Source: Dimorphilus gyrociliatus (Eukaryota; Annelida; Polychaeta; Dinophilidae). From it: a DNA stretch of 64,000 nucleotides. The stretch spans positions 236,425-300,424 of the forward strand of contig CAJFCJ010000020.1 in NCBI GenBank assembly GCA_904063045.1, in the 5' to 3' direction. Within the stretch, counting starts at the first letter, position 1. Each line of letters opens with the position of its first letter. The translations under genes and the position numbers were made by a program. The notes below the pieces were generated by a model that worked only from the letters and a program-made list of their open reading frames with translations, searched no databases and was not told the origin of the DNA. This document shows, one piece after another, positions 48,666 through 60,100 of this stretch.

Positions 48666-50316
48666 GCTGCCGTCTAGAAAATGATAAAGGAATGTCATAA
48701 TTCAAATATTTAACGTTCCAAATGATAACAAGGAATGTGCATAGAAAAAAAACTCAAAGTAAAATTGACGTTTAAATGTTCAGCTATTAATTGTCAATTG
48801 GTTTACATTTGGCTTCGCAGCTGTTCTCAGCTTGCATTACATAACCGCTAAGAAGATCGTCTGTATAGCGCCCAATAGTTACGAATAGCAACTGACGCCC
48901 AGTAAACGTTCTAGAAAGTTTTTTTAGGGGCAGGCATGGCACGCGAGCCTTCTACCCCCTACCCTACCTGTCTATTTCACCTCCCTGGAACAATTATTCA
49001 CAGTAAATAGATGGCAGAGTTGATTTTAGAATTATACGGATATTTGAAAACGAAAATAAGCTAAGAGTAATCACCATATTTATGTAAATAAATAGATGGC
49101 AAGATAATTAAGAAGAGAAATGGAGAGGGGAGGATCGATATTTATTTCTTTCCTTTTGTATTATAGTATATGGCCCCGGTCGAACCGTGTGTAAGAGACA
49201 GGTGCTCAGCCGTTAGGTTTGAACGTGCACCTTCTATTGTTTGGAACGAGCGACAGGTGCAGTTGATGCAGGGCGTCACATTTAAGCCTATACAAGACGC
49301 ATGGTGCCTTGTGAACCATAGTTTAAAAAAAGAATACGACACGTTCGGATAGAAAGAAAGAGAGAATATTGGGAGGGGTAAAAAAAAATTACTATTTAGA
49401 ATTGGTATAAATATAGGCGAGTTAACGACCTTTCGAAGCGTTTTATTGCTGGCCGTAACTGGCCTATAAAGGCGACGCGCGCTTGAACAACCGCTTCAAA
49501 GGCATAGGTCTTGAATTGGCTGTGGCTATTTAATATAGGCTATACTCACACATAACTGCAGCAGCATTTGGCGGTGGAGGCGAGTAGTAGGGATGGGAAT
49601 AGGCGAGGGAAGCCGTTTTAATATCCAGTTTGGCAATATATGGTAGAAATATTCAATAAAAAATAAGTTTTTATTTATAGAATACTGGAGGAAAATTGAG
49701 AAAATCAGTCCAAAACAAATCAGTCGTTTTCCAAATAAGATGATAAATAATTTGATGAAAATCTAAAAACAAATTTGTGAAAATTTAAAAAAAAACCAAG
49801 CGATCGTCTGAACGCGGTGTGAACGGCGGACGTCTGCCAACTAAAGTGTGCACGCGCGTAGTAAAAGACGGTCGAGCCAGAATTAAGGGCAGGTGCTTTA
49901 AACAGGTGACGCTGCTTTCAGCCTATATTAAACTGGCTTCTATGTTTGAATTAGTTTCGAATGCCTGCATATTTCAAGTCCTAAATTATTCAGTTACAAC
50001 TTGGAATAGAAACAAGAAATTCCTTTTTCCTGTTTTTTTCTTGCTAACATCCTGGGTTTCCCTGGTTTTTTTTGTGTTTTCTTCGCCTATCGCTAACAAA
50101 CAAGACTGATTAAATAGAGTGAGTTTGCTTTAGAACGGCTGTTTGTCCATCATCGACTTATTAATTTTAGCGTATCATTTCCTCGATATTTTTTAAATTT
50201 AATTTTGAACTATTCTCTATTTAGATCTACGGGTAATTTTAATTGCAAATCCTGAAGAAGGATTGATGGGAAGGGCTTGGTAATGATGTCGATCAGTTCA
50301 ATTTCGTGTCATTGGC
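48666..50316. other. divergent intergenic region between TEAD and glycosyltransferase
   Basis: Mixed composition with E-boxes at about 49198, 49253, 49889 and 49902 and AGATGGCA-like motifs near 49008 and 49096. It probably holds the TEAD promoter and a non-coding first exon, plus the promoter of the glycosyltransferase. Frames at 49142-49352 and 49819-50109 have no supportable start or domain. Confidence 0.5.
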
Positions 50317-51660
50317 ATGATTGCTAACATGTTTTTAAGAATAATCAAGCTTAAATCGGAATGTTGTACTTTAACTGCTATTTTCTTATTAGTATTTATT
50401 ATCTTGTACCCTGTTTTTTTTTCGAAGTACAAACCTGACTATATGCAGGAATTTAGCAATACTTTGACTAGAGTAGCAGATCAGGAGAGAAAAATGGTTG
50501 TTATTTCAGCAACAGATTTGGGATATATTGATTTGGCCGTCAATTTCTACTTGTCTTCTATCAAACGCCATAAAATCTCTAACTTTCTTTTCATCTGTCT
50601 ACATCCGGAAGCGTGTAGAGTCCTCCGTCAGTTTAGTGATCGAGTCGAAACGTTTTATGGAGGGATAGTTGAGTCTGCCGACAGACCGAGCAACTTTTTT
50701 TCGAGAGAATTCAATGAGAAGACACATGCCAAATTAAAATGGGTAATAACTGCATTGAAAATGGGCTACAATGTTTTACTATCAGATGTGGACATTCACT
50801 ATTTTAAGAACCCACTCGGAACACTTTATAGTCATCTACGAAAATGTGACATTCAGATCCAATGGGACAGAGATGAGTTGGAAATGAAATATAATTCAGG
50901 ATTCTATTTCCTGAAGGCTTCTCACCTGACAGTTGAATTGTTGAGGAGAGCCATCTGGTTGGCGGAACACGATAATTTTACGCAATCTGATCAGTACTAT
51001 TTGAACACGGCAATAAGATATTCAGTCTCGAAATTCGGGTTGAAGTTGTGCGAATTAGATAAGTCGACGTTTCCTTGTGGGTCAGTTTATTTTCATGAGG
51101 GTCAACGGGAATTTTACGATGATTCGCCTTGCAAAGATTGCGTCATAGCTCACAATAATTGGATTATATCAGCGGCCAGTAAAAGGTATAGAGCCAGGGA
51201 GCATCTGTTTTGGAACGTCGACATTCCAAGCGGATACTATAGCGCGAAAGGTCGAAAATACTTGACGTATGATCAACAAAGGACGCCGTCAAAGAACAAA
51301 CAGCTGCGAAATTTAAAAAGAGCTCTCTGCCTAGCTGAAAAATTAAATAGGCTTGTCGTACTACCTAAGTTCTTTTGTTTAGAGCAAAAAGTGAGACTTT
51401 GCAATCTATTATCAATTGTTAACCAAACAAATATGGACGCTTTTGAATTAGTCTATGGGAAATTTTATAGAGAATACTCATTCTTGAACAACAAACTCGT
51501 ACCTAACGAAATTAGAAACAAAAATAATTGGAAAAAGATAAAAATAGGGTCGTGCCGTAATTTACATTCAATTCAAAGCGATTTCAATAGATATCCTGTT
51601 TTGCAATTATCATTTGAATGGGACACGTGCAAATGCAAATTTGGAAAGGATTCTATCTAA
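50317..51660 (+). CDS. type II membrane glycosyltransferase (nucleotide-diphospho-sugar transferase family)
   Basis: Intronless, 447 residues. An ATG at 50317 and another in frame at 50329 both precede one signal-anchor helix (LTAIFLLVFIILYPVFF), giving Golgi type II topology. The catalytic region (about residues 60-290) has the VNFYLSSIKRH start, KWVITALKMGYNVLLSDVD with the metal-binding DxD (SDVD), MKYNSGFYFLKAS and SDQYYLN, all typical of the Pfam nucleotide-diphospho-sugar transferase family (PF03407) that includes plant RGXT and XEG113/RRA enzymes. The C-terminal third (QLRNLKRALCLAEKLNRLVV onward) resembles the extension seen in XEG113-like proteins. Donor and acceptor sugars cannot be read. 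It is divergently arranged to TEAD. Confidence 0.85.
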   Translation: MIANMFLRIIKLKSECCTLTAIFLLVFIILYPVFFSKYKPDYMQEFSNTLTRVADQERKMVVISATDLGYIDLAVNFYLSSIKRHKISNFLFICLHPEACRVLRQFSDRVETFYGGIVESADRPSNFFSREFNEKTHAKLKWVITALKMGYNVLLSDVDIHYFKNPLGTLYSHLRKCDIQIQWDRDELEMKYNSGFYFLKASHLTVELLRRAIWLAEHDNFTQSDQYYLNTAIRYSVSKFGLKLCELDKSTFPCGSVYFHEGQREFYDDSPCKDCVIAHNNWIISAASKRYRAREHLFWNVDIPSGYYSAKGRKYLTYDQQRTPSKNKQLRNLKRALCLAEKLNRLVVLPKFFCLEQKVRLCNLLSIVNQTNMDAFELVYGKFYREYSFLNNKLVPNEIRNKNNWKKIKIGSCRNLHSIQSDFNRYPVLQLSFEWDTCKCKFGKDSI

Positions 51661-51661
51661 A

Positions 51662-51670
51662 GCGCCATCT
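51662..51670 (-). promoter_or_regulatory. CTCF-core-like motif at the glycosyltransferase stop
   Basis: GCGCCATCT begins two bases after the stop codon of the glycosyltransferase, so in the 3' UTR. Same motif as at 24.3, 25.5 and 42.2-42.3 kb. Confidence 0.35.
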
Positions 51671-53146
51671 GTCGTGTATACAAGATACTATAAGTTTATG
51701 CTCCATTTCCTAATTGGTTCCACGTGAAATTGGAAAGTGTTTGTCTCGTAAATATTCCATAAAACTACCTTATCCATTAAGCGCTTTAATTAGACTTTAT
51801 ATATATATATATATATGTATACTATATGTATATAGATGAATTAATATTTGTTTATAAACCCTGATTTAAGGAAATGGTTTTTCCTCTCTATTTCAATCTT
51901 TTTCAGTTCCCCAACAGGATTCTCTTTTTTTCATTTCCTTAGTGTTTTCTTTCTCCTAATTTACGATTACAAAGTAATTTATTTTTATCAATGGTTGAGT
52001 ATTTTAAAGAAGATAACCATTATCGGTATTACAGAAATTTACCATTTCTTCAATATGATAATCAATGCTTAAGTAATCTTGTCTTTTTTTGCTGCCATTT
52101 TCAATGAAATATATACTGCTAAGATGTTAGACAAAGTTTTCTAGAGTATTAGGTCTTTTTATTCCCGGTTGAATACAGCCATGTTTAAAAGATACTTCTT
52201 GACATGTTGAAGAAGAAATCAAGCCTATCTAAGCTTTGTAAGAGAACAAGAAAAATATTTTTCGATGATAATTGATACCTGAGAATTTTCCAATGAGACT
52301 TTCATCATTCTCTTTGCTTTTTTTTTGGTTGTTTATATGTCTATGAATCGTAGTGAAGAGGTCCTTTAGTTTTTTCCTTGGGAGTTATTTACTTGTTCTA
52401 ATGATATAAAATTGATTTTTCTCTTTTTATTATTCCCTTCTTACGTTTTAACGATGAAGAGGGGCTTATCTCCTTTCTTGTAGATTTTCTAATTGTACAA
52501 ATCAACTTGACCTATTTATCAAGTTTTCCATCTTTACCATGCGTGGGTGTTGAGTTGAAAAAATTCACTCTCACGGATATTCTTATTCTTATTTTATATT
52601 GATTGAATTGCTAGGTAATCCGTTTGATCATTTAAGCCTCAAGCCTAAATCAGGTAAGATTGAAGAAAGTGATATCATTTATCGTGATTTCTTCCAGTTT
52701 CCACAGAATATAAGGGAGTAACGTCTTCAGCCAGAGTTTCATCTTTGAAATATATATATATATATATTGAAATTTTCTTGATGTTTAACTTCCATAATAA
52801 TCTTTCAAAAAAAACAATAATATAATGGTCAATTTGTACAAGGCAAAAGAACATCGAAAGACTTTTGTATTACGCTATAACTTTCATTATCTTATTAGCT
52901 ATCATGAACATGGTTAGTTAAACTGCTATTTATAAGAAAATTGATTATATCATCGGTTATTGATTCATTAATGAAATCTTAGACAAATTCAAGCGTTTAA
53001 AATCGATCCTATATACAATTGGGCACAAGAAGACACAAGTTTATTTCACTCCAAGAATACAACCGAGGAAAGAACATTAGGAATATTTTAAGTATATATA
53101 TATATGAATGTACTGTATATATATATATATATTATATTTTTTGTAA
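51671..53146. other. intergenic gap
   Basis: AT-rich with TA microsatellites at about 51800-51835, 52751-52766 and 53092-53131. No coding exon seen. Two genes converge here. Confidence 0.55.
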
Positions 53147-53737
53147 TTACAAAAGAGTTTCTCTATTACACTTTTGAATAATACACATTCTTCTCATTGG
53201 GCCAGATTTGCTACCGCAATAAGAAACAATACAATCGTATAGACCCAAACGATAACGTTTCCTTCTCATATTACTTTCGGTACATTTCTCTCTCATGCAT
53301 GATTCTCCATTCCTCTCCGTTAAACAACGCTCTTTTAGCATGCAAATGAATTTATCAGATACGTGAGATGTTCTAGTAAAGTTATTTTCTTCGATCAGCT
53401 TACATTCGTTCAAACATTCTGCCATATTATTAGAATTCTCACAATTTAAAACGCACTCTCTGTCCGAACAAGCCGCGAGATTCTCGATCGGTATGGAACT
53501 AAGGCACCTAGTCCAGTCCCTCCCAACACAGTAGCCTTGTTTCCACAAGCAAGATTGGAACGAGATAATATCATCGAATGATATTGACCCGACATTCTGA
53601 GAGGTTGGAAGGCCTAGACAAGGTGAGAAAGTTTTCAAAGTTAATCTTAAAGACTTTTTAGTCTATATGTACCAACCAATCGACGTCGACATGCTTAAAT
53701 AGATGAAAAAGGCTGCGACGCCGTTCTTCATTTCCAT
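53147..53737 (-). CDS. secreted cysteine-rich protein, unknown family
   Basis: Two exons, 53677-53737 and 53147-53613, intron 63 bases, giving 175 residues. Exon 1 starts at an ATG (53737) and encodes a signal peptide (MEMKNGVAAFFIYLSMSTSI). The donor that keeps the frame is GTTGGT, an unusual form also inferred in the membrane protein gene at 28 kb. The mature part has 16 cysteines, many in CxxxC spacing (CSDREC, CENSNNMAEC, CLTERNGESC, MREKC, CIVSYC, CIIQKC) and one N-glycosylation site (NFT). The even number and helical spacing suggest a disulfide-stapled extracellular protein. I do not recognise the family and assign no function. Confidence 0.7.
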
Positions 53738-55876
53738 CTTACCTCTGTTAGTCCAACCCTTTTGGAAGTGAAAGAAGAAAGAATTATAAATTGAATAAAT
53801 AATAGAATACTTATCATAGGTAACGAAAAAAACTTGGAAGCAACTCACAAGCTACTTGAAAAAATTATAAACGTTCTCCCACCGACTCCTACAACGCACT
53901 AATGGAAGCGTCTAAACGGTGGGGCGTCTTTTATTCTTAAGCGATAATCTGGTAAGATGAGAACGGCGGCGTCTTTTTTTATTGTTTTACCAAGTCATCT
54001 TCAATTCCCTATTTATTTATCTTATTGAACAAATTTTTCCCTACTTAGGCACTCAATAAATGTTGAATGATAAATCCAAAAGGAAGGTTTTTAATATTGA
54101 AACGAAAAGCATTAATCTCTTCCGTCCCTCCCCAAAACCAAGATGTATAAATAAGAGATTAAAGTAATACGGATCTAGGTAATATAATATCGATAAGCAT
54201 TGGTGTAGGCGGTTATTGATAATATTTCGTGGAGACAGCTAAATTTAGCTTTTGGTAAGATTGTGTTGCGATTTTCTTCTTATAAATTTCTGTGAGCAAT
54301 CTATACTAAGCCTTAAGATTATTTCTTATTTTTGATAACTCTAGCAAATTTCGTCTTTAGATATCTCTTTAACTTTTTAAAGAAATATTACGAAACATAT
54401 CCTTCCCGCGCTTTTCCTATTTAACCGATAAAACGATACGTTAACAAAAACATGTATAATATTATATTGAATAGTACATAGTATATAACAACAGTTTATT
54501 ACCACTAGGTTATCTTTTAATTATAATTCCTTTCGATATTAATAGATTTGAATGCGTTGACGGATCATGTCAACTTCTAATTAGCCTCTAAGGTTTAATC
54601 GTATTTTAAAGAATTCTAACGAAAGATACTTAAATACTCCATAATAAAATTGAAATATGGCAAGTATAAATTCTATTTTGAAGCTTTCTTCTTCTGATGA
54701 ATGCATTTATAGTGTTTCTCTTTATTTTTTCTCTCAAGCAAATATTTGAGAAAAGAGAATAAAAAGTATATTTAATTAACAATTGAATAATGACTCTATA
54801 TTTCTATATTTTTATTCATAAACAGTAATGAGATTGCAACATGCATTAATAAAAAACACTGATTAAAAAAACTTAATACGAGCAGAGAAATTTGTGTTAT
54901 AAATATATACAAATGATTTCTCTGAACGAACTAAGAAAGGCACCCTATTTCTTAAGAAAAGATGAAAGCCTGTTCATTGCCATTATTGCTCTAGTGTGGG
55001 CCTGTTTAAAATGAAACAAAATTTAGTACAAATTGATAAAAGATTAACTATATGTTAATATATACAGTAGATACATATATTATTCATAATCATAGGATAA
55101 TGTTTGAAAAACAAAGCAATAAAATCATTTGTAAACTAGATTTATGTCTGAAAGTGATTTAAATTGATTAATCAGAAATTAGGTGTAATAATTGAAGAAT
55201 GACTAGCAAACAACAATAAAACGTTAGCTGTGAGGATTTGTTGATTGATAAAAAAAAACAATTGGTAAATAAAAAGTATAAAAAGTATAATTTATTGAAA
55301 AAAAATTTGTATTTAGCGAAGCTTTAAAAAAAAAGAGAACTTTTTAGTTTTTCTATTTAAAAAGGACATTTTCAAACCCGAGATTTTATTAAACTAATAT
55401 ATAGTACATATATATATATATATATATATATTAATATATACTGTAAATATGTGTACTTAAACCAAAAATAGTGTAAAAACTATATATATATGTATAAATA
55501 GATATTAATGAGAAAAATCAACATCATCAAAAATATCGGTATAGAAAATTGTCCTTTTCTGTTTTATAGCTTTAAATATATATATATATGTATTCTGTTT
55601 TTTTTTCTTTATTAGGATCGACTATGAAAATGTTTAGAAGATCAAAACAATAAAAAAATGACCATTTTTAGCGGTACAGAAAATAAGTTGTGTAAAAAAT
55701 AAATTGCTCACTTAATTAGATGTGTATTTTTGTTTTTTTTTTGGTTTTGTATAAGTTTTCTACTGACACTGCTTGTTTTTTGTTAAGATGAACAAAAACA
55801 AAAAAATTTGGTTTTGAATAAAACAAAAAAAAAAAAAAAATTTGAGCATCAAAGAGATAAATGAAATATTTTATAA
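53738..55876. other. intergenic gap, MYLK-like 3' side
   Basis: AT-rich with TA runs at about 55405-55440 and poly-T/A stretches. I looked on the minus strand for exons continuing the kinase gene (a C-terminal Ig or calmodulin-binding helix) and found none that keeps frame with convincing content. Confidence 0.5.
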
Positions 55877-57070
55877 TTATACCTGCCACTTTCTACGATT
55901 CATAAATGAACGAAGTTTTGTTGTGTCAATTGGAACATTTGGTAATTTATCTTTACCAACAGTTAACCAATCATCGGATAAACAATCCTTAGCTAACATA
56001 CGACGCCTGGTTTTGAATATTTTTATAGAAACAATCAATAGTTTTTAATACATATGACAAATAATATTATATTTTCATTACCTTGGCCGTTTCTGTAATA
56101 ATTTTGAGATAAAATTTTTACCCAAATCGCTAATTATGTCAAATTCTTCTGTAAAATCATATTCTCCACTAGTAACATTTGTAATAGTTTCGTCGTCAGT
56201 TTCACCAGCAAATGGGGCAATTCCAGACAATCTATGATAAATATAAATTGTTATAATCCTTAATAATTTTTTTAATAATTAATATACAATAAGCTATATA
56301 TTTATTTTAGTTCTATTTTTACTTACAGAACGTAGCAAATGACCCCTACACTCCACATATCGGTGGTAGTACTAATTGGATCATAGTTGAGAATTTCTGG
56401 AGCAGCAAATTCAGCAGTTCCTTGTAGACTTCTATTATTCATATCGTCGGTTACGTTTAATTTTTGGGCAAGACCAAAGTCTATAATTTTTATTTTAGTG
56501 CCTTCTTTCGAAACACATACGATATTTTCAGGCTAAATGGAAATATAAAGGCCGTATTAGATAGAGAAATATATAAGTAAACATATTAGAGAAAGGTGAT
56601 GAAGGTATACTTTCAAGTCCAAATGTACGATAGATTTTTCGTGCATATATTGGCAACCTTCGCAAATTTGCCTAATGTAACCGATACAGTCTATTTCTCG
56701 TACAACTTTTTCATCAACTACTTTCTCGAACAATTCACCACCAGCAACGCTAGAACGATATAAAAGGTAAAATGACACGAATTTTATGAGTATTTAGTAA
56801 ACATTGAATAGCTTACAATTCCATTACCAATACGCATTCGTTTCGATTTATAAAAGCGTCGTAAGCAATTAATAGTCTTGGATGACGCAGTTCGTTCATG
56901 ATATTTAATTCATGCTGAACTGTTTGCCTTGCCGCTGCACCTCTCTTCTTTATTACTTTGCACGCTAGATGGAGCTTTGTCTCATTGTCAACGCAGTGGT
57001 GAACATCTCCAAATCTTCCACTAAGCAATTGGTATTGAAAATAAGGAAATCAGATAAAACCTCTAAAGAT

Positions 57071-57110
<40 letters not shown>

Positions 57111-60100
57111 GGGTGGGAGGGGAGAGAAAAGAGAGACAAGGAGTAATAAAAATGTTAAAATACCTGTTAATTTTCTCTCCCATTTGATAAAAATCGGCGA
57201 ATTTTTCACTTGTTCTAGGCTCTACTTCTTTAGGTTCGAAAGGGTAGTCTGATTCCTCAACTGTTTCTCTTCTTAGAGTTCTGACAATGTCACTAATTTT
57301 CTCTCTCTTCCTTGCCGTTTCAACACTTTCGCGAGTTTTCATAGGAATAACTTTAAATTTATATTCTGTATCTTCTTCTAAATTTTCGATGGCATATTCA
57401 GTATCCTAATAAAACCATTTACATTGAAAACAATCACACTAACTCGCTCAGAAAATTTAATTTATTTTCGAATTCAAACTTACTCGGTGCATTTCACAGG
57501 CAACGACCCATTTATCTTCTGATAGTTTATTCATTTCAACTCTATACCGCAGTAGACGATTCACATTTTCCTTATTTTCACATTTAGTCCAAGAAAGCAT
57601 AACCGAATTGTATGTGCAATTAGAAATTTCCAGACTACTTATGAATTCTTCGACTAATACCGTACTATCCTCCGTATCGGGTTTAGATATGGAAGAGAAA
57701 TCTTGGGATGATCTATCAGAAACCGCTTTAGACATTGATCCGAAACGAGAATAATCTAAGTAAAAACAAGTAATATAACAAAAATCCCATTTTGGTAAAA
57801 AGTTTGCAATTGCCAGCCTATAGCGGCCATTTAGAAATTCAAATAAAAATATACATAAAAACGATGTAGCGCAAAGTTTATAATCTTACCGAGCACATTT
57901 ATAAAACAGCTACTTTCGGCAATTTCGCCAATTTCATTACAAATTTCAACGCAATATTCTCCTTCTTCTTCACGATTAACATCAGAAATTAATAAAGATG
58001 CTTGCTTATTGTCAAAATTCATTTGGACCGATTTACTCTTAGGCTGAAAAATTGTAGCAATAAAACCATTGTGTTTATAATTATCGAGTATATCACTAAC
58101 AATTACTTCCGTGTATAATAAAACTCGTAAATAAAAAGAAAGTGCCTTGTTAGCTAGAAGATTGGTACATTAAATATTTTATGCTCATAGATTATGGACA
58201 TTATTTGCACTATGCTTTAAAAGTATAATAATTATGAAAGGAGTTTAAAACTATAAGTTATAGTTCATATATTCCATTGTGACTTTCATCTAACATCCCT
58301 CTGCTCTTGTGTATTAAATGAGATACAATTTTAATTATACTTATTTGTAAAACAAATTTTCATCGGATGATTCGATTATTAAATGGAAATTATATAGGCT
58401 TTTTCCACTATATACAATATATACTTCGTGTGAGGGATTTTTGTCGTATAAATATAAAATTTTACTTTCTCGCACAAAGCATGCCTAAAACTTCTATCAA
58501 CTTACAATAGCTTAATGCTTTATATAATTAATAAAGTATAAGTTTACATTCATACCTTTACAACTTGGTTGTCTTTATACCAAGAAACGCTGGTGATTGG
58601 ATGTTGACTATCGAATTTTAACTGAAGCATTAAAACGTCCCCACTCAAGACTTTAGCATTTTTTAAATCACGTAATATCTGAATGGAAGAATCATCGTCG
58701 AGTAGTTCGTTTTGTACAGTCTGAATTCTCTCTGGTGGTTTTTCTTCAACAGGTGGTTCAGGTTCTGGTTCTTTTTCCACGGGAGGAGGTGATTCTAGTG
58801 AAGAGTTATCAGTTCCATTTATATTTTGGTTAATGTCTATTTCCTGCTTTGTAAAAGAACTCTCATCTTCTCGTTCTTTTTTATTCATAGTCCTCCGTCT
58901 CCTATCTCTCAGCTTGCTTTGAATATCTCCAAATTGTTCAGTCTCGTCTAAACTCTCTCTGCTTCCAGCAATTCCAGAATCTAAATTTTTAAATGGTGGT
59001 TTCAGTTCTTCCATTCGCTTTGGTTTATTCACTATCACTTTACATGTACTGTCTTTAAAACCGTACTGATTACGTACTTTTACTAAATATTTTCCATGAT
59101 CTTTATCTTGAATTTGACGGCAAACTAATGTAGAAGAAACTTTATCTGTAATTATATCGATTCTATCATCTGTATATTGCTTTATTTCAAGATCTTCGTG
59201 CTTCCATATAACGCTAGGAGAAGGGATGCCAGAAAAAGTTGTTTTTAAATACAAGGTTCCTCCTTCTGTGACAGATTGATCGTCTAATTCTTTAAGAATT
59301 TTTGGCTTATCTTCCCTCCCAACATTGGTTTTCAAGAGAGATTTATAATCAGGAGCAGTAGATTTCGCTTCTGTCCTTGGAATGGAAAGTTCTGTTTTAT
59401 TTGACAAAAGATTTTCACTTGATGCTGTCTTCCTAAGTTGAAACCTTGCGTTATGAATTTGCTTTTTTCCAGAATCATCTTCTTTGAGAGGTTCTTTATC
59501 ATCAGATTTCGAGAGTGTTCTACTTTTTTTCTTGAGCACCTCCCTAAAGTCAACTTGAAGCGGTGGCGAAGCAATTGTTTTCTTCTCTAAATGATCAAAA
59601 TTAGATTTCTTCTTTAGAACGGATAAATAATCCATTTTTGTTGTTGTTGTTGTTGTTACTGGCTGAGGTGAAGGCGACTGTTTAAAGCTGGAAGACTTTT
59701 TCAAAACATTTCTAAAATCTGTTTGTCTGGGTGGAGTACTTAAGGTCGCACTGGTGTTCTGGACTTCAACATGACGAACTAATGCATCTTTATAATTAAT
59801 GGAATCTTCACTGGCCTGGGAGGAACCACGTGGACTTTGCTTGCTACTTGATCTCTTTGTGAATTCTCGATCTTATAAATGCACAATTGTTAGAACCTAT
59901 AAACTATTTCTATGTTGTGGTATGATACCTCTGACTGTCAAATTACAAGTAGATTGTACTTTCCCATAATCATTAGATAGTCTAACGCATATCTGTCCTG
60001 CATCGTCCATGAGGGCTTCGATAATTTTTAAAGTTGCTTTGTTAGAGCTTGTATCTATTTCGAAGTCATTCGGCCCGTCGAGTTGTTCGCCTTTGCTAAA

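Noticed and set aside
55842-56048. Plus-strand frame over the last kinase exon
   Set aside because: Antisense shadow of the kinase C-terminal exon.
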